Source: Scatophagus argus
Taxonomy: Eukaryota; Chordata; Actinopteri; Scatophagidae
Length of the DNA: 64,000 bases
NCBI RefSeq assembly: GCF_020382885.2
Contig: NC_058511.1
Coordinates: 3,813,501 to 3,877,500, forward strand
Reading direction: 5' to 3'
Shown: positions 48,201 to 61,096 of the stretch, piece by piece
Layout of the letters: every line of letters begins with the position of its first letter
Numbering within the stretch: the stretch's first letter is position 1
Program-made: the position numbers and the translations under genes
The notes under the pieces: model-generated
Seen by the model: only the letters and a program-made list of their open reading frames with translations
Database searches by the model: none
Told to the model about the DNA's origin: nothing

Positions 48201-48838
48201 CTCATCTCACACAATCACATATCAAACTAAAGGCCAAACTCTTTCAACTATCATTGCCATTAAAAACAATAGAATTTCTACTGTAACTCGACAGCTATGT
48301 AGTATTTGCTGTTATAATGTCGTAATGACCAGAGAGCTTCAACGCCAAGAAGGATCACAGTCTTACTGGTGCTTCTTAAAGATCTCTTTCTTGTCTTTTT
48401 CTTTGATGTATCTTTACACATTTCAACAACTGTAAATCAAGGAGGAAGGCTTGTGTAATTAAATCTAGTCAGTGTGTGTGTCTTCTAACCTTGTCCACAT
48501 TCATTCTCTTGAATGCAGCCTGTAAGACCTTGAAATTGTGGATGTATTCATGTTCCAGCTTAGCATTGAACTTGACTTTCTTCAACAGTATGCACCCTGG
48601 AAACAGCATGTCCATGAACTGACAGTAAGCAGCACCTACGGAAAGAAAAATTGTATTATCAACATTTTGAATTTAATCACAAGCTGAGCGTATTAATTAA
48701 AAAAAGTGTGCATTTACCTGAACAGAGCTGCTCGATCTTTGTGTGGGTGAGCTGGAGGGAGTCGTTAACCCATGCCAACATGTCATGACGACTCAGGTTC
48801 TCTATGGTCATAGAGGTGGAGTAGACATTCACCGCCAT
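45289..48838 (-). CDS. mapre3: Microtubule-associated protein RP/EB family member 3 (EB3), complete
   Basis: EB3 tracks growing microtubule plus ends and recruits CAP-Gly and SxIP partners. Six coding exons join to 261 residues (human EB3 281): 48838-48718, 48635-48490, 47876-47717, 46848-46712, 46171-46019, 45357-45289. The start MAVNVYSTS follows an acceptor four bases upstream. The calponin-homology domain includes [48 protein letters not shown] and [11 protein letters not shown]. The EB-homology coiled coil contains [20 protein letters not shown]. The tail [12 protein letters not shown] favours EB3 over EB1. The protein ends EEF, where human EB3 ends DEY. The linker between the two domains is about 20 residues shorter than in human. 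Neighbours tmem214 and dpysl5 match human 2p23. Confidence 0.94.
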
Positions 48839-48940
48839 CCTCCTACTTTCACAAAAGCACACACACATGTGCATGCAGCAGTTGAATGGTTGACTTCTGA
48901 AGGCTGACTTATACTTTCAGACTACAACTGTGAAGTAGCC

Positions 48941-49052
48941 ATATATATATATATATATATAGACGTGTATATATACACATATATATATGTGTGTGTGTGT
49001 GCGTTTTATATATATATATATATATACATGTATATATATATATATATATATA
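48941..49052. repeat. (TA)n / (GT)n compound microsatellite
   Basis: About 112 bp of alternating (AT)n blocks interrupted by GACGTG, GTGTGTGTGTGTGCG and ACATG. The blocks are self-complementary, so the tract can form cruciforms. It starts about 100 bp upstream of the mapre3 first-coding-exon acceptor region. Confidence 0.9.
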
Positions 49053-49679
49053 AAGATGATAATGAAATTAAAGTAATAATGTACAACTACATTTTGTTTT
49101 TATTTTGATCATTACAAGTGAAGATAAGAGTAGTAAGAAAATGAATGTTATTCCAGGCTGTGATGGGATGAGGAGAGCAGGACGACTTGTCTCTCAGTCC
49201 ACTCTGACGTCTCTTACAGAACAGAATGACTACTTGTCTGTAAAATTAAAGTTTAATATTATTCCTAAGCAACTGTAAGACACTTGAGTATTTATGCTAG
49301 GGTTAGGATACAGCTGGCAAATAATGTGTCCTGTCCGATAAGGCTAATATTTGCAATTTGTTTGCTGGACTGCATCAAGGCCAGACAAAATAATATAAAA
49401 ACAAACAGATTTTTCTCACCTGCCCTGTGTGTGTTTTGGGTGCGAACCGTTCAAATCACGTTGTGGTGGACCACGTTATAAAAAGACCTACGGAGAGAAA
49501 CCATTATCATGTGAGACATCAGTCCTGCTAGTATGAAGATAATCACACATCAAAGTTATTTTACTTGCAATCCTAAAATCGGAATTTTCTTTAAAAATGC
49601 CTGTTTGCCTTGGTATATCCACTTTAAACATAAATTCTTCTATACCATATTGCTACAGAAACTGTCTTTCAGCTCATGC

Positions 49680-49728
49680 TATTGTGAATTTCCCCAGAGC
49701 GGGACTAATAAAAGCTAATCTTATCTTA
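49680..49728 (+). repeat. Short retroposon 3'-tail fragment in mapre3 intron 1
   Basis: GTGAATTTCCCCAGAGCGGG is followed by ACTAATAAAAG and ATCTTATCTTA. The block GAATTTCCCC..GGGA..AATAAA plus a short tandem end is the standard 3' tail of a common fish retroposon group. Only the tail is present. Confidence 0.55.
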
Positions 49729-52423
49729 AATGATCACAGTGGTTTCATGTCCTGCTCCAGAGCATCTCCACAGGGCGATAAAGTGACACCAGAGATAAAC
49801 TAGGAGCCAGTCACTAGTTCACCTGCTAGGAAACTAATCTCTGCCTCAGTTAATCCTTTTAGTCCAGGTTCAACATGATGTAACCCACCATCGCTCACAA
49901 ACTCAGCTGAGATCACCAGCATGCGTATCCAACAGGCATAAAATACAATACAGTTCCGATTCATCACACTGACAGTTTGAGATAACGAACAAAAACAAAC
50001 AAAACAAAACAGCAATAACAAAGGCATTCTCTGTGAACTGACTGCCTCCAAACTAAACACCATACAGGATGCTGTGCTGGACGATCACTTCCTGTCTGCA
50101 GGGCCTCACAGAGGTAACACCTAACGTAGGTTAGAAATCGCTAAATCAGTCAATAAAGGCCTGTTTATGCAAGAGTTTATTTTGCTCCCCGACTTTGTCG
50201 TGCAGTTATGAAGCAAACCGCACGTCTTCAATAAATCAATTATCATTAAGTTTGAACATCTGAAGACATCACCCAGGACAAAGTGAACATGTGAAGGGCA
50301 TTTCCAACTGACAGATATGTTGACATCGGGGCATTTGACAAATAAACTGATAATAAAAACTATCATTAGCTGCAGTTCTATCAACACTGCTTTTGACATT
50401 TAAAAAAGGTGATAACTTTAAGCTGTCTATAACATTAGTTGTGATGTATTTATTAGTTCTACAGACATGAGGATGGTGTCTGTGATTTACAAAAGGACGC
50501 ATGATCAGACTCCAATGTAAGAGTGTAGCCCTTAACCTGGACTTTCCCCACTGGCTGAGCCAGATCTTCAACATATCCACCACTACAAGTATATAATAAT
50601 AATAATAACAAGTAGGTAAGTATTCTTAATAACAAGCAAGTACTAACAAGTATTTAGTAATAATAAAATGTAATTCCTGAAAGCTTCTTCCTCCTGTTCC
50701 TGCTACCTAATGAAACAAATAAAGTGCTTTAAGTTCTTTATTTTATCAACTGTCAAACAACTGAAAATGTGTTGGCAAATATTTTGGTGATCAAACTAGT
50801 TAACTGATGAGGCCACTTCTTGGGAAATGTTTTCTATCTTTTTTAATTATTATTTCATTTATTTTTTTGACAGTTCACAGACCAAATGATTAATCTGGGA
50901 AACATCTGACAGATTCATCAATAATGAGAACAATTAATAGTTTCAATACTAATTAAGGTGGTCTTTTTCTTCACAAACATCAAAATATATGACCCAGTCT
51001 AAATACTAAAGAGGAACCATGTTTGATAACACATATTACACACACTGCACATATATTTGTGTCCATGTGTATATACACATGTATTACACTATTACTAGTA
51101 TTGACCCTTAATAGATTGAGGGATCTTTGCTGAACATATGCTTCATTACAATTTCTATTTTGTCCTATATTTCTATAGTAACACTAATGCACTAGAATTC
51201 AATACCATAGATAAGTAAACAAACACAGTATCTAATGTTTGATGTCTGTTTTTAAATGTCCGCTGTGCGTGTGCGTGCAGGGTGCTAAAACTGCATGTCA
51301 TTGTGCAGCCCTGTCTTATGTCATAAAATAATAAACTAAACCTTGAACTTTATTGCTTAACGCTGCCATACAAAAGTACTAACAGAGTGTAAATAAGCAG
51401 AATAAGCAGGGATATGACAGCCACACTTGTGCATTTACATTGCAACTCCAGAATTAGGGACGACATAATAAATTAATTAAATGAATTATAATTTTAAGCG
51501 TTGACACAAGAGCAAATGTGCTCTTCCAGAAAGGTAGCAGAACTATATGAATGTGACTGATCCCTAGCACACAAAGAGGGTTTATGCACTCATTAACTGC
51601 ACATGAAAATACAATTATTTTCTAAAGCAACAAAATATTCATAACAAAAGTGACAAACACAAGTAAGAGAAGCTGCAGATAGCTAAAAAAAAAAAGATAT
51701 TTAGTGCTGATCCTATTTCAGATGTACAAAATGACCATCAAGGAGAAATTTCTTTATAATAATGTTAACTGATGAAACTGAAAGAATCTTTCCAAACACG
51801 TTTTAACTGTCAAATTCAATTCAATGGAAATTCAGCTGAGCGCCTCTATAGTTGTCAGCTAAAGCATGTGAGAAATAACAACAAGGCACAACAACACTGA
51901 AGGGTCCGTTTTAAGACACACAGACTAAAGTGTGCGTTGCTGTGCTACACTCTCTACACTACAGCCCGGTGCCAGTCGCCTTCACGGGGCAGCCTGGGTG
52001 TTTTGACAGTTGATGTCACAGTCTCGGCCGGTGCGACAGGCACTGCTGCCGCTGTGTGTGACTGTATTGTAAAGCTGCTAGCTCCAAGCTAACTAGTTAC
52101 ACTGCAAACGTTGCTTGCGAGTGGCTTTTATTGCTGTTGTTGACCTTAAACACTTTCCGCCTGGTTTTATGTCACCCCAGAGACATCAGGGAACTCAAAA
52201 TACATGCAAGTTTTACGCTGAGTGAAACCGAGACTTTCTTTAGCCTGACGTTACCCCCTCTGAAGGCCTTTTCGATAATACACACGCACATAACCAGTGA
52301 TACAACAACTGTAACCTATGGGTTGATACAAGTATTTATCTGAGACGTAAATTAAACAAATCGCGAAATGAACTGATTTCCAGCGAAAATATGTGCGTTT
52401 TAAGTTAAGTTAATGATACTCAC

Positions 52424-52620
52424 TGAAGTCCGACAGCGTCCCTCTTGACAGTCGTCCCGTTGTGTCTACTGCTGATGGGCTTTTCCGATCCCCGACCGTT
52501 GCCTTAGCAAACTGCGCGATACCGCTCTGGAATTAGCTGTTGGCAGCGCGCATGCGTATGGCAGTTGCAGGATTCTTGTATCACTTTTAATGAAACCGGT
52601 GCGCCAGGAGGAGCCATGAC
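52424..52620 (-). promoter_or_regulatory. mapre3: mapre3 promoter and probable noncoding first exon
   Basis: A consensus donor (GGACTTCA|GTGAGT) ends a probable noncoding exon at 52424. Upstream, GCGCATGCG at 52548-52556 is one base short of the palindromic NRF1 site, a frequent element of CpG-type promoters. The local CpG density is higher than in the flanks. The exact transcription start is not visible. Confidence 0.5.
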
Positions 52621-52699
52621 GGAGACGCGGTAAGACAGCGTGACTGTGGCCCATGTCTGGTGATTTAAGAGCTTCTCTCTCCTTCCCAGTTTCACTTTA

Positions 52700-53560
52700 T
52701 AATTATTATTATTTTTTCAACAATGTATTTATTGATTTTGTATTATAAATATGCACACATATAAACACATACACAATAACATTCTCTATTCATCAAGGTT
52801 ATATTATAGCAGTGTGCATAGTTAACACAACAAGGACATTTCATATATATATATTTATATTCATATTCATGGAAAGAATAATCATTCGTTAACGGCAAGT
52901 CATCTCTCTCCCAATTTGGTTATATTAACCGTGTTGCAGGGTTTACATTAAGAAGCTATTCCCCCTCCCTCATCTACTACATCTATACCTTTCAGAAATT
53001 CAATAAATGGCCCCCACACCTTTTCGAACATCTCCTGTTTCCTTCTTAATATAGGTTATCTTTTCCAAGGGAAAAACTGTCAGCATTTGTCTCACCCAAT
53101 GTATGAAGTTTGGTCTGTCAGTCCTCTTCCAGACTATTGCAATTGTCTTTTTGGCTTGCAAGAAACACATACCAGTTATAAGCTGTTGATTCATGGTATA
53201 CTTATGTCTCTTTGGATAAAGACCGAGAATAACAAGGACAGGGTCTATAGGAATGTTTTCGTGAATTAATTTCTCTACAGCATTTTTAACCTCTTCCCAA
53301 AGAGAATTAATCTTGCTACACTGCCACACACAGGGAAACAATGTCCCTTTAGCCTCATTGCATTTTATACAAATGTCTGGAATGTTTTCTTATATTCATA
53401 TTCTCATGAGCCATTTATACTGTAGTAGTCTGAATCTTGTATTGATTGACTGGGTGTTATATCAGTCTCTAGGTCTTGACTCCGTACGTTTTGTTTATGA
53501 TAAGAATTTTCAGTTGAGTTTGATACCAACAGATCAGGCATTCATGACACATGCACAGAT
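52700..53560 (-). mobile_element. L1/Tx1-like LINE, 3' fragment
   Basis: The minus strand codes the end of a non-LTR ORF2 protein downstream of the reverse transcriptase: a zinc-knuckle-like CIKCNEAKG, then CVWQCSKINSLWEEVKN, LVILGLYPKRHK, FLQAKKTIAIVWKRTDRP and FPLEKITY (open frame 53341-53000). These match the 'W.C..I..FW.EV' and 'LL.AK..IA..WK' signatures of fish L1/Tx1 elements. The 5' part with endonuclease and catalytic RT is missing, stop codons interrupt the frame above 53341, and an AT-rich 3' region runs toward 52700. It is a dead 5'-truncated insertion between mapre3 and dpysl5. Confidence 0.75.
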
Positions 53561-54034
53561 CTGCATTTAATAAAATTATTGGCCTCATATTTCCACAACA
53601 ATTGCTAGGTTTTCCAGGTTTTGGCAACAGTGTTATTAATGCTTCTGTCAGTGAATTTGGCAGTGAAATGCTTCTAAATACATTTCTAAAAGTGGTTTCA
53701 GTAGTTTAGATTTGGAAAGTCTATTGGGAGCCCATCGTGAGCAGGTGTATTACCAGCTTTCATGTCGTCAATAGCTCTATAGCTCAAAGAAATGTCATGA
53801 ATGCATTCTGGGTGGACTTGAATAGGATCTTGGCTAAAATGCACACACTAATATGTTTCAGCTGCATCCTCATTTTCACCGTGGAGTTTTATACGTTAAT
53901 GTGTCTTTTCTTATTGCTTCTGTTAGTTGATATTGAAAGTGTTAATCATTTGCTAAATTGTAATATGTGGGGATTTTAGAAACATCTGATACATACACAT
54001 GGAAACAATGAAGAGGTTATTTTTCTCACTTTAT

Positions 54035-56159
54035 TCTTTTGCCGTTACTTTTGTGGTAAGAAACAAGCAGCAACATACAGATTCAATAGGTTCACTGTCC
54101 AACACGACAAGAATCTACAAACACACACACAGCCACTGACCAGTCACAGTGCCTTCAAGACAAAACCATCAACAATAAAATAACGCCATTGTAGGTAATT
54201 GTAAAAAAATCAGCACCAGTTGTTGTGAACCTGTGGCGTTCAGGAGATAATATTTCACTCCTTCGTCTTCATGTGGTGCTCTTCATGCATGGAGTGGGTG
54301 TGGCACGAGTGATTCACATTGGCACATTTATTCTTTCAACGAAAAAAAAATACAAAGCAGACATCCTAAATATATAGTTCACAGACAAGAAAACGGGATG
54401 ATGTATAAATATAATACTGCTAGGCAGGATTGAGACGTCATCAGGAAGTCGAGTGGGTCAGTGGTTTTCATCAGCCTGTGCAGCTCAATCTTCCTGCTCT
54501 GTGGAGACACACTTCTCTCATAGCAATCCCATTTTATTCTCCAATAGGAAATTTGCTTTCAAAATGCAGCCTGTGAGATGCTACTGAAATTGAGCAACAC
54601 GATATAATTGCTTTCAGTTTCTTTCTGGGCCCTGTGTGCACACTTTGGTCCTCATCAAATGTGCTACTTGTTAAAGTGGTGTTGCCGCACTCTCATACAG
54701 CATATTCACTGTCAAATCCTGGCTCTTTAGCTAATATGTTTCATGAGCCAGCTGCTCGTGTTGTCTGCCGGGGCAGAAGGGCAGAGTACAATGGGTGTTT
54801 ATCATTTATTGTGTGAGCTTTATTGCTGGAAACGGGGCTGTTGAAAGCACAGAGAGTGAACCAAAACACCAAAGTTGTGGGCAGTAAAACCATAATAATG
54901 AGCTGAAAGACAGTTTAACATTTTATTGAGCTGCTATTGATGATATATCATTTTTTCTTTATGTAAATGAGCTTGTTTATGCTAATTTGAATTGAATTAA
55001 ATGCCTATGAGCAACTCCCACACAACAATTTAGCAGCTCCAACAGCTTCTGCTCTCTCCAGTGAATGAGAAGGCACTGCATTCACCTTTATTGATATAAA
55101 TTACATCAAGCATTATTCTAATGTTCCGTATTGTCAGTAGCAAAGTCACAGAAAGCGTTTCCATTTTGTTATTCCTTAAGTGATCATTAAATCACGATCT
55201 CTTCCTCCTGCCTTTAAAAAACTGATCTGACTTCTCTCTTCAGTCTTCTAGCACTTTGACACCACATTTTCATGACAGAAGCGCCTACATTTAGCTGTTG
55301 TGGGTTCAGCACTGGGACCACAGTCATAGTCCCCGGTCAGCCCACAGACTAGTATGCTTCTGTAACTCAGTCTATAGAGCCTGCTACATCGCAGGTGAAG
55401 CAGGGATGTTTCTGGGATATGTGAGTGTTGTTTCAGTCAGAGACAGTGGAAATCTAAGGATGGATAAGATCGAGTCTGACTCTGTGTAGAGAGTGCAGCT
55501 GTGAGATCACACAGTGTTCGAAGCAGTTGGATTTCACCACCACACAGCACAGTTCATCCATTGGAAATAAAACCCGTTAGAGGAGCCCACAATGCGGCAG
55601 GAAGGCGAGCACAGTGGGCGTTAAAACACAAACAGAATCCACACACATCTTCAAATGAGTCTAAAGCTATGGTGTCTACAGTGTACTGTATGTTTGTGTG
55701 TGTGTGTGACAGGGTTATAATAGATATTTCACTGAATCCTATTTTTAAATAATTCAGTCGACATCAATTCATTTGAAACCATCAAAAACTGTACTGATTT
55801 TGATTTTTCACAGTTTGATTAGTTTGCACGGGATACGAGCAGGGTGAAAATGAGCAGGCTTTATCGGCGTTAGCATGATCAGCTTCAATTCGGCAAAACA
55901 TTTTAAATTCACAGGTAGCCCTTCACTCTGGTGTGATTAATCAAGTCAGTCACTCTAATTGAGACATAAATTAGATTTGTAAGTCACTTTGACGGATCAT
56001 TGATCATCAGTTGGATCTTCACAAATCACAGACACGCGCTTGAATTTATTTTCCCTTCTTAAGTTTAGTCCTGTGGTTGAAAATCAGTGCAGTTTTCCTG
56101 GTTGCTCAGATTTATACAAAACAAGGAGGGTTGGACGGGTGAAGCTCCAGCACCAGTGA
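54035..56159 (-). terminator. dpysl5: dpysl5 3' UTR
   Basis: From the dpysl5 stop codon (56162-56160) the minus strand shows no further coding sequence for about 2.1 kb. Several AATAAA hexamers occur on the minus strand (near 54920, 54796, 54535, 54326 and 54043). The farthest would give a 3' UTR of about 2.1 kb; long 3' UTRs are usual in neuronal CRMP genes. Confidence 0.45.
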
Positions 56160-59100
56160 TTACCAGATACCACTGGAGCGACCACCAGGGGGGGCCAGGA
56201 TCCGAGCCGAGGACCTCTTCGGGATGTGGTCGTCAACCTGAGAGCCTGAGGGAAAAACACATAATCTTCCTTTAGTTTGAGCACATAACAATCAACAAAG
56301 GGTTTTATTAGGGTTTTATTAAACAACTACAATGTTATTAGTCACATCCAGCATACCTGAGAGGCTGAAGGAGGACTCATGGAGGTCCCGGACTCCCTGG
56401 TGCATGCGAGTACCTTGGAAACTTTTGCTGGGCGTCTCTCCGTCTATGGGGCCCAAACCGAGCTCCTTCTTCATGGCGTTTGCCACCTTGGCCACATCAC
56501 CGGAGTAGGGATCCCTGACGACCCCTTTATAAGCCTGAGCCTGAAACAGAGAGGGAAGAGGTGAAAAGTAAAGAATAAATACAGAACAAACACCAAGTGT
56601 GGAATGAACAGTCATCATCAAAAGCTGAGCTAAAACAGCTTCTTCACTACTGATTAACTTTTGGGAACATGAGCGCAAACTTTATCATCTGGCGTCCTTG
56701 GCTAGAGGGAGTATTAAGTAATAGATACAATAATAATAGTCCTGTCAATAACACTCTTATCATAAGCTGAACGAACAGATGATGTATTTGACCTGACAAT
56801 CTCAACAGCAGACTAAACCTTTTACAGACTCTGTGCACCCATTTCTGTTGTAAAATACCCTCCAGGTTTAGATCAAACACAGCCAGAAAATGACAGCACT
56901 GCGAATATTAAATGTAACAATGATAATAAGCTATAGGAATACAAACATGGAAATTCTGGGATGAATAAATGACTTGACTTTGTACCCAACACACACATAA
57001 AGTTCAGAAACAGAAAGCACAGGGAAGTAATTCCCATAAGTTAGCAGTATGAACCATCTGGTACATCTAAAACAGACCAGAACCAAACCCTGCAGAGGCT
57101 GGCGGGAGGAGGTTTTAGCAAACAGCAGCGGCAGAAAAACATGTCAGAGTACTGAGACAGCAGGGGCATTAAATCCTTTATACAGACTGTCAAATCAGTG
57201 CTGTTAGACACAGTGTGATGGATGTGTTCGCAGAAGTGCAAAGTCAGCTGACCCAGCAGAGCTCTGGTGTGATGACACGACTACTTTTTGAGAAACTTTC
57301 AGTAACATAATTTGGAAGCACAGATGTGAAAGAATGAACGTGAGCACACCTTTTCTCTCTGGACCATCTTCTTGTAGAGGTAGTCAGGGAAGGTCCGCTG
57401 TGGGTAGAACTTTCCAGAGCCCTCGGCGCACATGAACACGCTGTTCTCGCACACCAAACGTCCTCGGCTGATGGTGACCAGGGGAACGCCGTGGCAGCGC
57501 ATCCCCTCGTACAGGTTGAAGTCTCCGCCCTGCGCCTGAGTGCTCACAGAGATTGTCCTGCAGAGGGAACAGCCGGTTAATAACGGCGTGTTTGCCCCAC
57601 ACTAAATAAAGCAACATGTCTTTGTTTTGTCAATATGCCTGCCTCGTTGCATCTGGGTCCCAGACCACCACATCAGCGTCAGCCCCGGGGATGATACGAC
57701 CCTTGCGTGGGTACAGGTTGTAGATCTTTGCAGCATTAGAGCTCGTCACTGCCACAAAACGATTCTCGTCCATTTTTCCTGTAACCTGCAAATACCAGCT
57801 CATTAAAAATGTAAAGGAAAATACAACTACAACATTCTAACACTGCTACAAAGTGTATCATTAATCTGTGATGTTTATAACATGTCAGAGGACACTTTAA
57901 AGAACAATTCTGTGGGGCTTGACTTGTTTGTTCAGGTGGCACTCATGTTTACAGTTTATTCTTTAAGGTTATAGTGGAGTAAAGTAGTAAATATAAGCCG
58001 GCACTAATACAAATAAACTGACATGGATACACAGACATGGATACATTGGTAGCACAAAAAAATTAAGCACTAAATACAAAGCTGAAGATGTCCATAGTCA
58101 TACAGTGGCTGTTGTTTCTTCATAAAATCAAGACTTTCCAAAGCCAAAATGATCTATACTGAGCCATACTGTAAAAGCAGTTGCAGCCGAACTTTCTCCT
58201 CCGCAACAAACTGGACTAGTGATGGACATGGTCCCTCCTCCGTACTGTGCTAAATGACACACACAGACTTGCAAGCAGGTTTGTGTGTGTGTGTGGGTGT
58301 GTGTGTGGGTGGACGTACCACTCCCCTCTCCCAGATGACACTCATCCTGTCCTGGACTCCAGCCACTCCATGAGGGATCTTTGTGAAGTCCTCCTTGCCC
58401 AAAGCTCTCTGCTTGGTGCTAAACGGACGGTGCTCTGATGCCACGACACTCAGAGTGTCACTGGAACCAGAGGATACCTTAGTTGACTGTTTATTCTTTT
58501 AACCAGCAATACAAATCTAAATTATGGCTAATTATCGACCTCCAGTATGATATATAGTTGATGTCTGCATGTCTGTAATGAGCACATACTTGCCCAGCAG
58601 GCCCATGAGGTAGCCGGGTGTGTTGGGGTCGAGGCGGAGTGGAGGGACCACGACGTGGGCGGCAGCGTGAGCCCAGTCCTGGTGATAGTACTGCATCCCA
58701 TTCAGCACCGCGTGAGCGACTGTGGTCTCTGCATGGACCACCTTACCTGCATGGACAGATCAGAAGAGGACAGTGGTGGATTACAAGAGGATATCATCAC
58801 CACCGTCAAAATCTTAGTTAGCTAGTGTTTTTATTTGCAACTCGCCTTGCATCTTAGCAGCAGCAATCATATCTCCAGCAGACATGCTGGACACATTCAC
58901 CAGGTATATTGGGCAGCGAGCCTGCAGTCACAAGTGCATTCATTTATTGGTCAGTACAGACACCTGCACGCAGACAGGATATTAAAGCTCTGGTTTTGTG
59001 TCTGCTTACCCTGTTGGCGATGGTGATAGCTCTGTGAGTGGCCTCAGACTCCAGCTGCATCCAGTGAGACAGAGGCAGAATCACAAGATGAGAAGTTTAA

Positions 59101-59989
59101 GAAGTGAGCAACAGACATTTAAATATAACTTCTATTCAAAGAAAACAGTAACCTTAACACCCATAAATTTATGTTTTACTATACTCAAGACACAAAAAGG
59201 GAAATAACTGAATAACTGAAAAAAAAACAATCAAATGATATATATAATATAAAAAAACGCAAATAGTAAAAAATAAAAAATCTAAAATGTTTTTGATTCA
59301 CATAACTTGCAGGGATTAATAACATAAAATCACTGAGTGACATGAAATAAACCTCCGCTTTAAATTTACCTCCTCTGGTCGACTGATCTCAATACCCTCC
59401 GGTCCACTGATGCCCAAATCCAGAGCCTCTTTGGCACTCTAACAACACAAACATACACTTCAAAAAAAGCTCAACTTTGTAACTGTTTTGTCAGTATTTA
59501 AAATAAAACACACACACACAGATGTTCACAGCATCTAAAATGTTTCTACTCAGGAGTCCAAAACGACTAATGTCAAGCACACTGTTACAGTATCTGTTCT
59601 GTAACAACATACTGCTGTTAAAAGGAAAACATGGAGGAAGCGAAAACGTCTGTGGTTATTCGAGCATGTGCGGGACACGCACCTCTGCCACCAGCTCTCC
59701 GTTCTCGGCGTGGACGCGTGCGATGGCCCCGATGTCCTTACAGGTCTGCAGCGCCTGGTAGAGCTCAGAGTCCCTCAGCATCATCATGTCTTTGTAGGCC
59801 ATGAACATCTGGAAGGAGTTCACCCCATGCTCCCTCACCAGGGTCTCCATCTCGTTATGCACCTGATCACGGGACAAAGGTCAGGGGTCAAGGGTCGCTT
59901 TTGAGGACTGTGAAAGTTTTGGATCGCATTGACAAAGGCAGACAGTGAAAAGCATAAGCCAGGGTGAATGAAGGTAAAGAGAAAAAGAG

Positions 59990-60027
<38 letters not shown>

Positions 60028-61096
60028 ATATGGGGCGTGAAATGAGCTTGGAGAGCAGCCAGAATGAGATCACATTGCATTCACATTAGTGAATATCACA
60101 ATCCCACAGAGACACTCACCACACATAAAAATCCATGAAATTCAATCAGAATTCAGTAAACAGAAACTATACGGCGTTTAGCTGAGCAAATATTCAAACT
60201 AAACTGTAGGTAAAGGACTCATCAAAATTTAAATGAAGGAGAGCACTTTGTGACTTTGTCTACATGAAAGAAGCATTACAAATGCAGCCTCATCGCTCAT
60301 TTAAAAGGCCATTAGACACTGAAGCCGACTCGATGCAGCACACGTGAACCACACTGTCATCAGGAAGGACGCACAGAATCAAAGCTACCAACTAAATCAG
60401 CTTCGGGTGAAAATTTCACGTTTTTGTTTGTTGAAAGTCTTGTTAAAAAAACTCTTCTCTGAAAATGACAATGCAGGTTTCATGTACAGACGCTTCCACA
60501 GCTGCAGTAACAATACTAAAGTAACAGAAATATTATGGCTGTCAGGGTGTTTTTCATGGCAATCATATTTATCTGCAGCCCTATTTGCCATTTCATCACA
60601 TTTTCACAACAGCTAGATGAGACTACATATAATAAAATGTGGCACATGCACAAAGTCAGCAGATGATACGGCACAGACATTAAAGCCAAAGGCTGAACGA
60701 GGCATGTTGACTCATAAAATCAACCTAATGTGACCAGTGAGCATGTGTGTTAACCTAGTTCGTGTAAGCTTTAATCTAGGTCGTTACACATTTAACCCAT
60801 AAATGAAAATGATTTGGCTGCTTTACTGTTCATTCAGAACAACAGATAAAAAGCTTGAGGAGCAAAATGACAAAGAATGATATTTGTTGAAAAAGCTGAT
60901 TACACATCTTACATGTTGACTCCTCTCTGGGTCTCACCTTTGGTCCCCACCAAGTCACCCCGACATGCAGAGCGTAGTCGCAGCACGCCTTGGCGTCGGC
61001 CAGAGCTCGGCAGTTCTCATAAGCGTCCAGCAGGGAGCAGTGTTGTTCAGGCAGGACCAGAGCTATCACCATGGTGGTTCCCCCCATCAGAGCCGC
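56160..61096 (-). CDS. dpysl5: Dihydropyrimidinase-like 5 / CRMP5, 5' partial
   Basis: CRMP5 is a cytosolic, enzymatically inactive relative of dihydropyrimidinase that regulates neurite growth and microtubules. Eleven exons join in phase to 482 residues: 61096-60938, 59862-59683, 59438-59370, 59054-59010, 58921-58846, 58746-58590, 58460-58319, 57785-57643, 57557-57350, 56540-56357, 56245-56160. The first begins AALMGGTTM, equal to about residue 88 of human CRMP5 (564 aa), so ~87 N-terminal residues lie beyond the window. Landmarks: [92 protein letters not shown] and [12 protein letters not shown]. The tail [15 protein letters not shown] separates it from CRMP1-4. Two introns use GC donors (after 58846 and 57643). 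Confidence 0.95.
59994..60025. repeat. (TG)16 microsatellite
   Basis: Uninterrupted run in the dpysl5 intron upstream of exon 59862-59683. Confidence 0.95.

Larger units (their letters stand above)
48842..52424 (-). other. mapre3: mapre3 intron 1
   Basis: This ~3.6-kb intron lies between the first coding exon and the probable noncoding first exon. It holds a long TA/GT-rich tract at its 3' end and a short retroposon tail near 49.7 kb. No other gene is seen; the open frames are chance. Confidence 0.6.
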
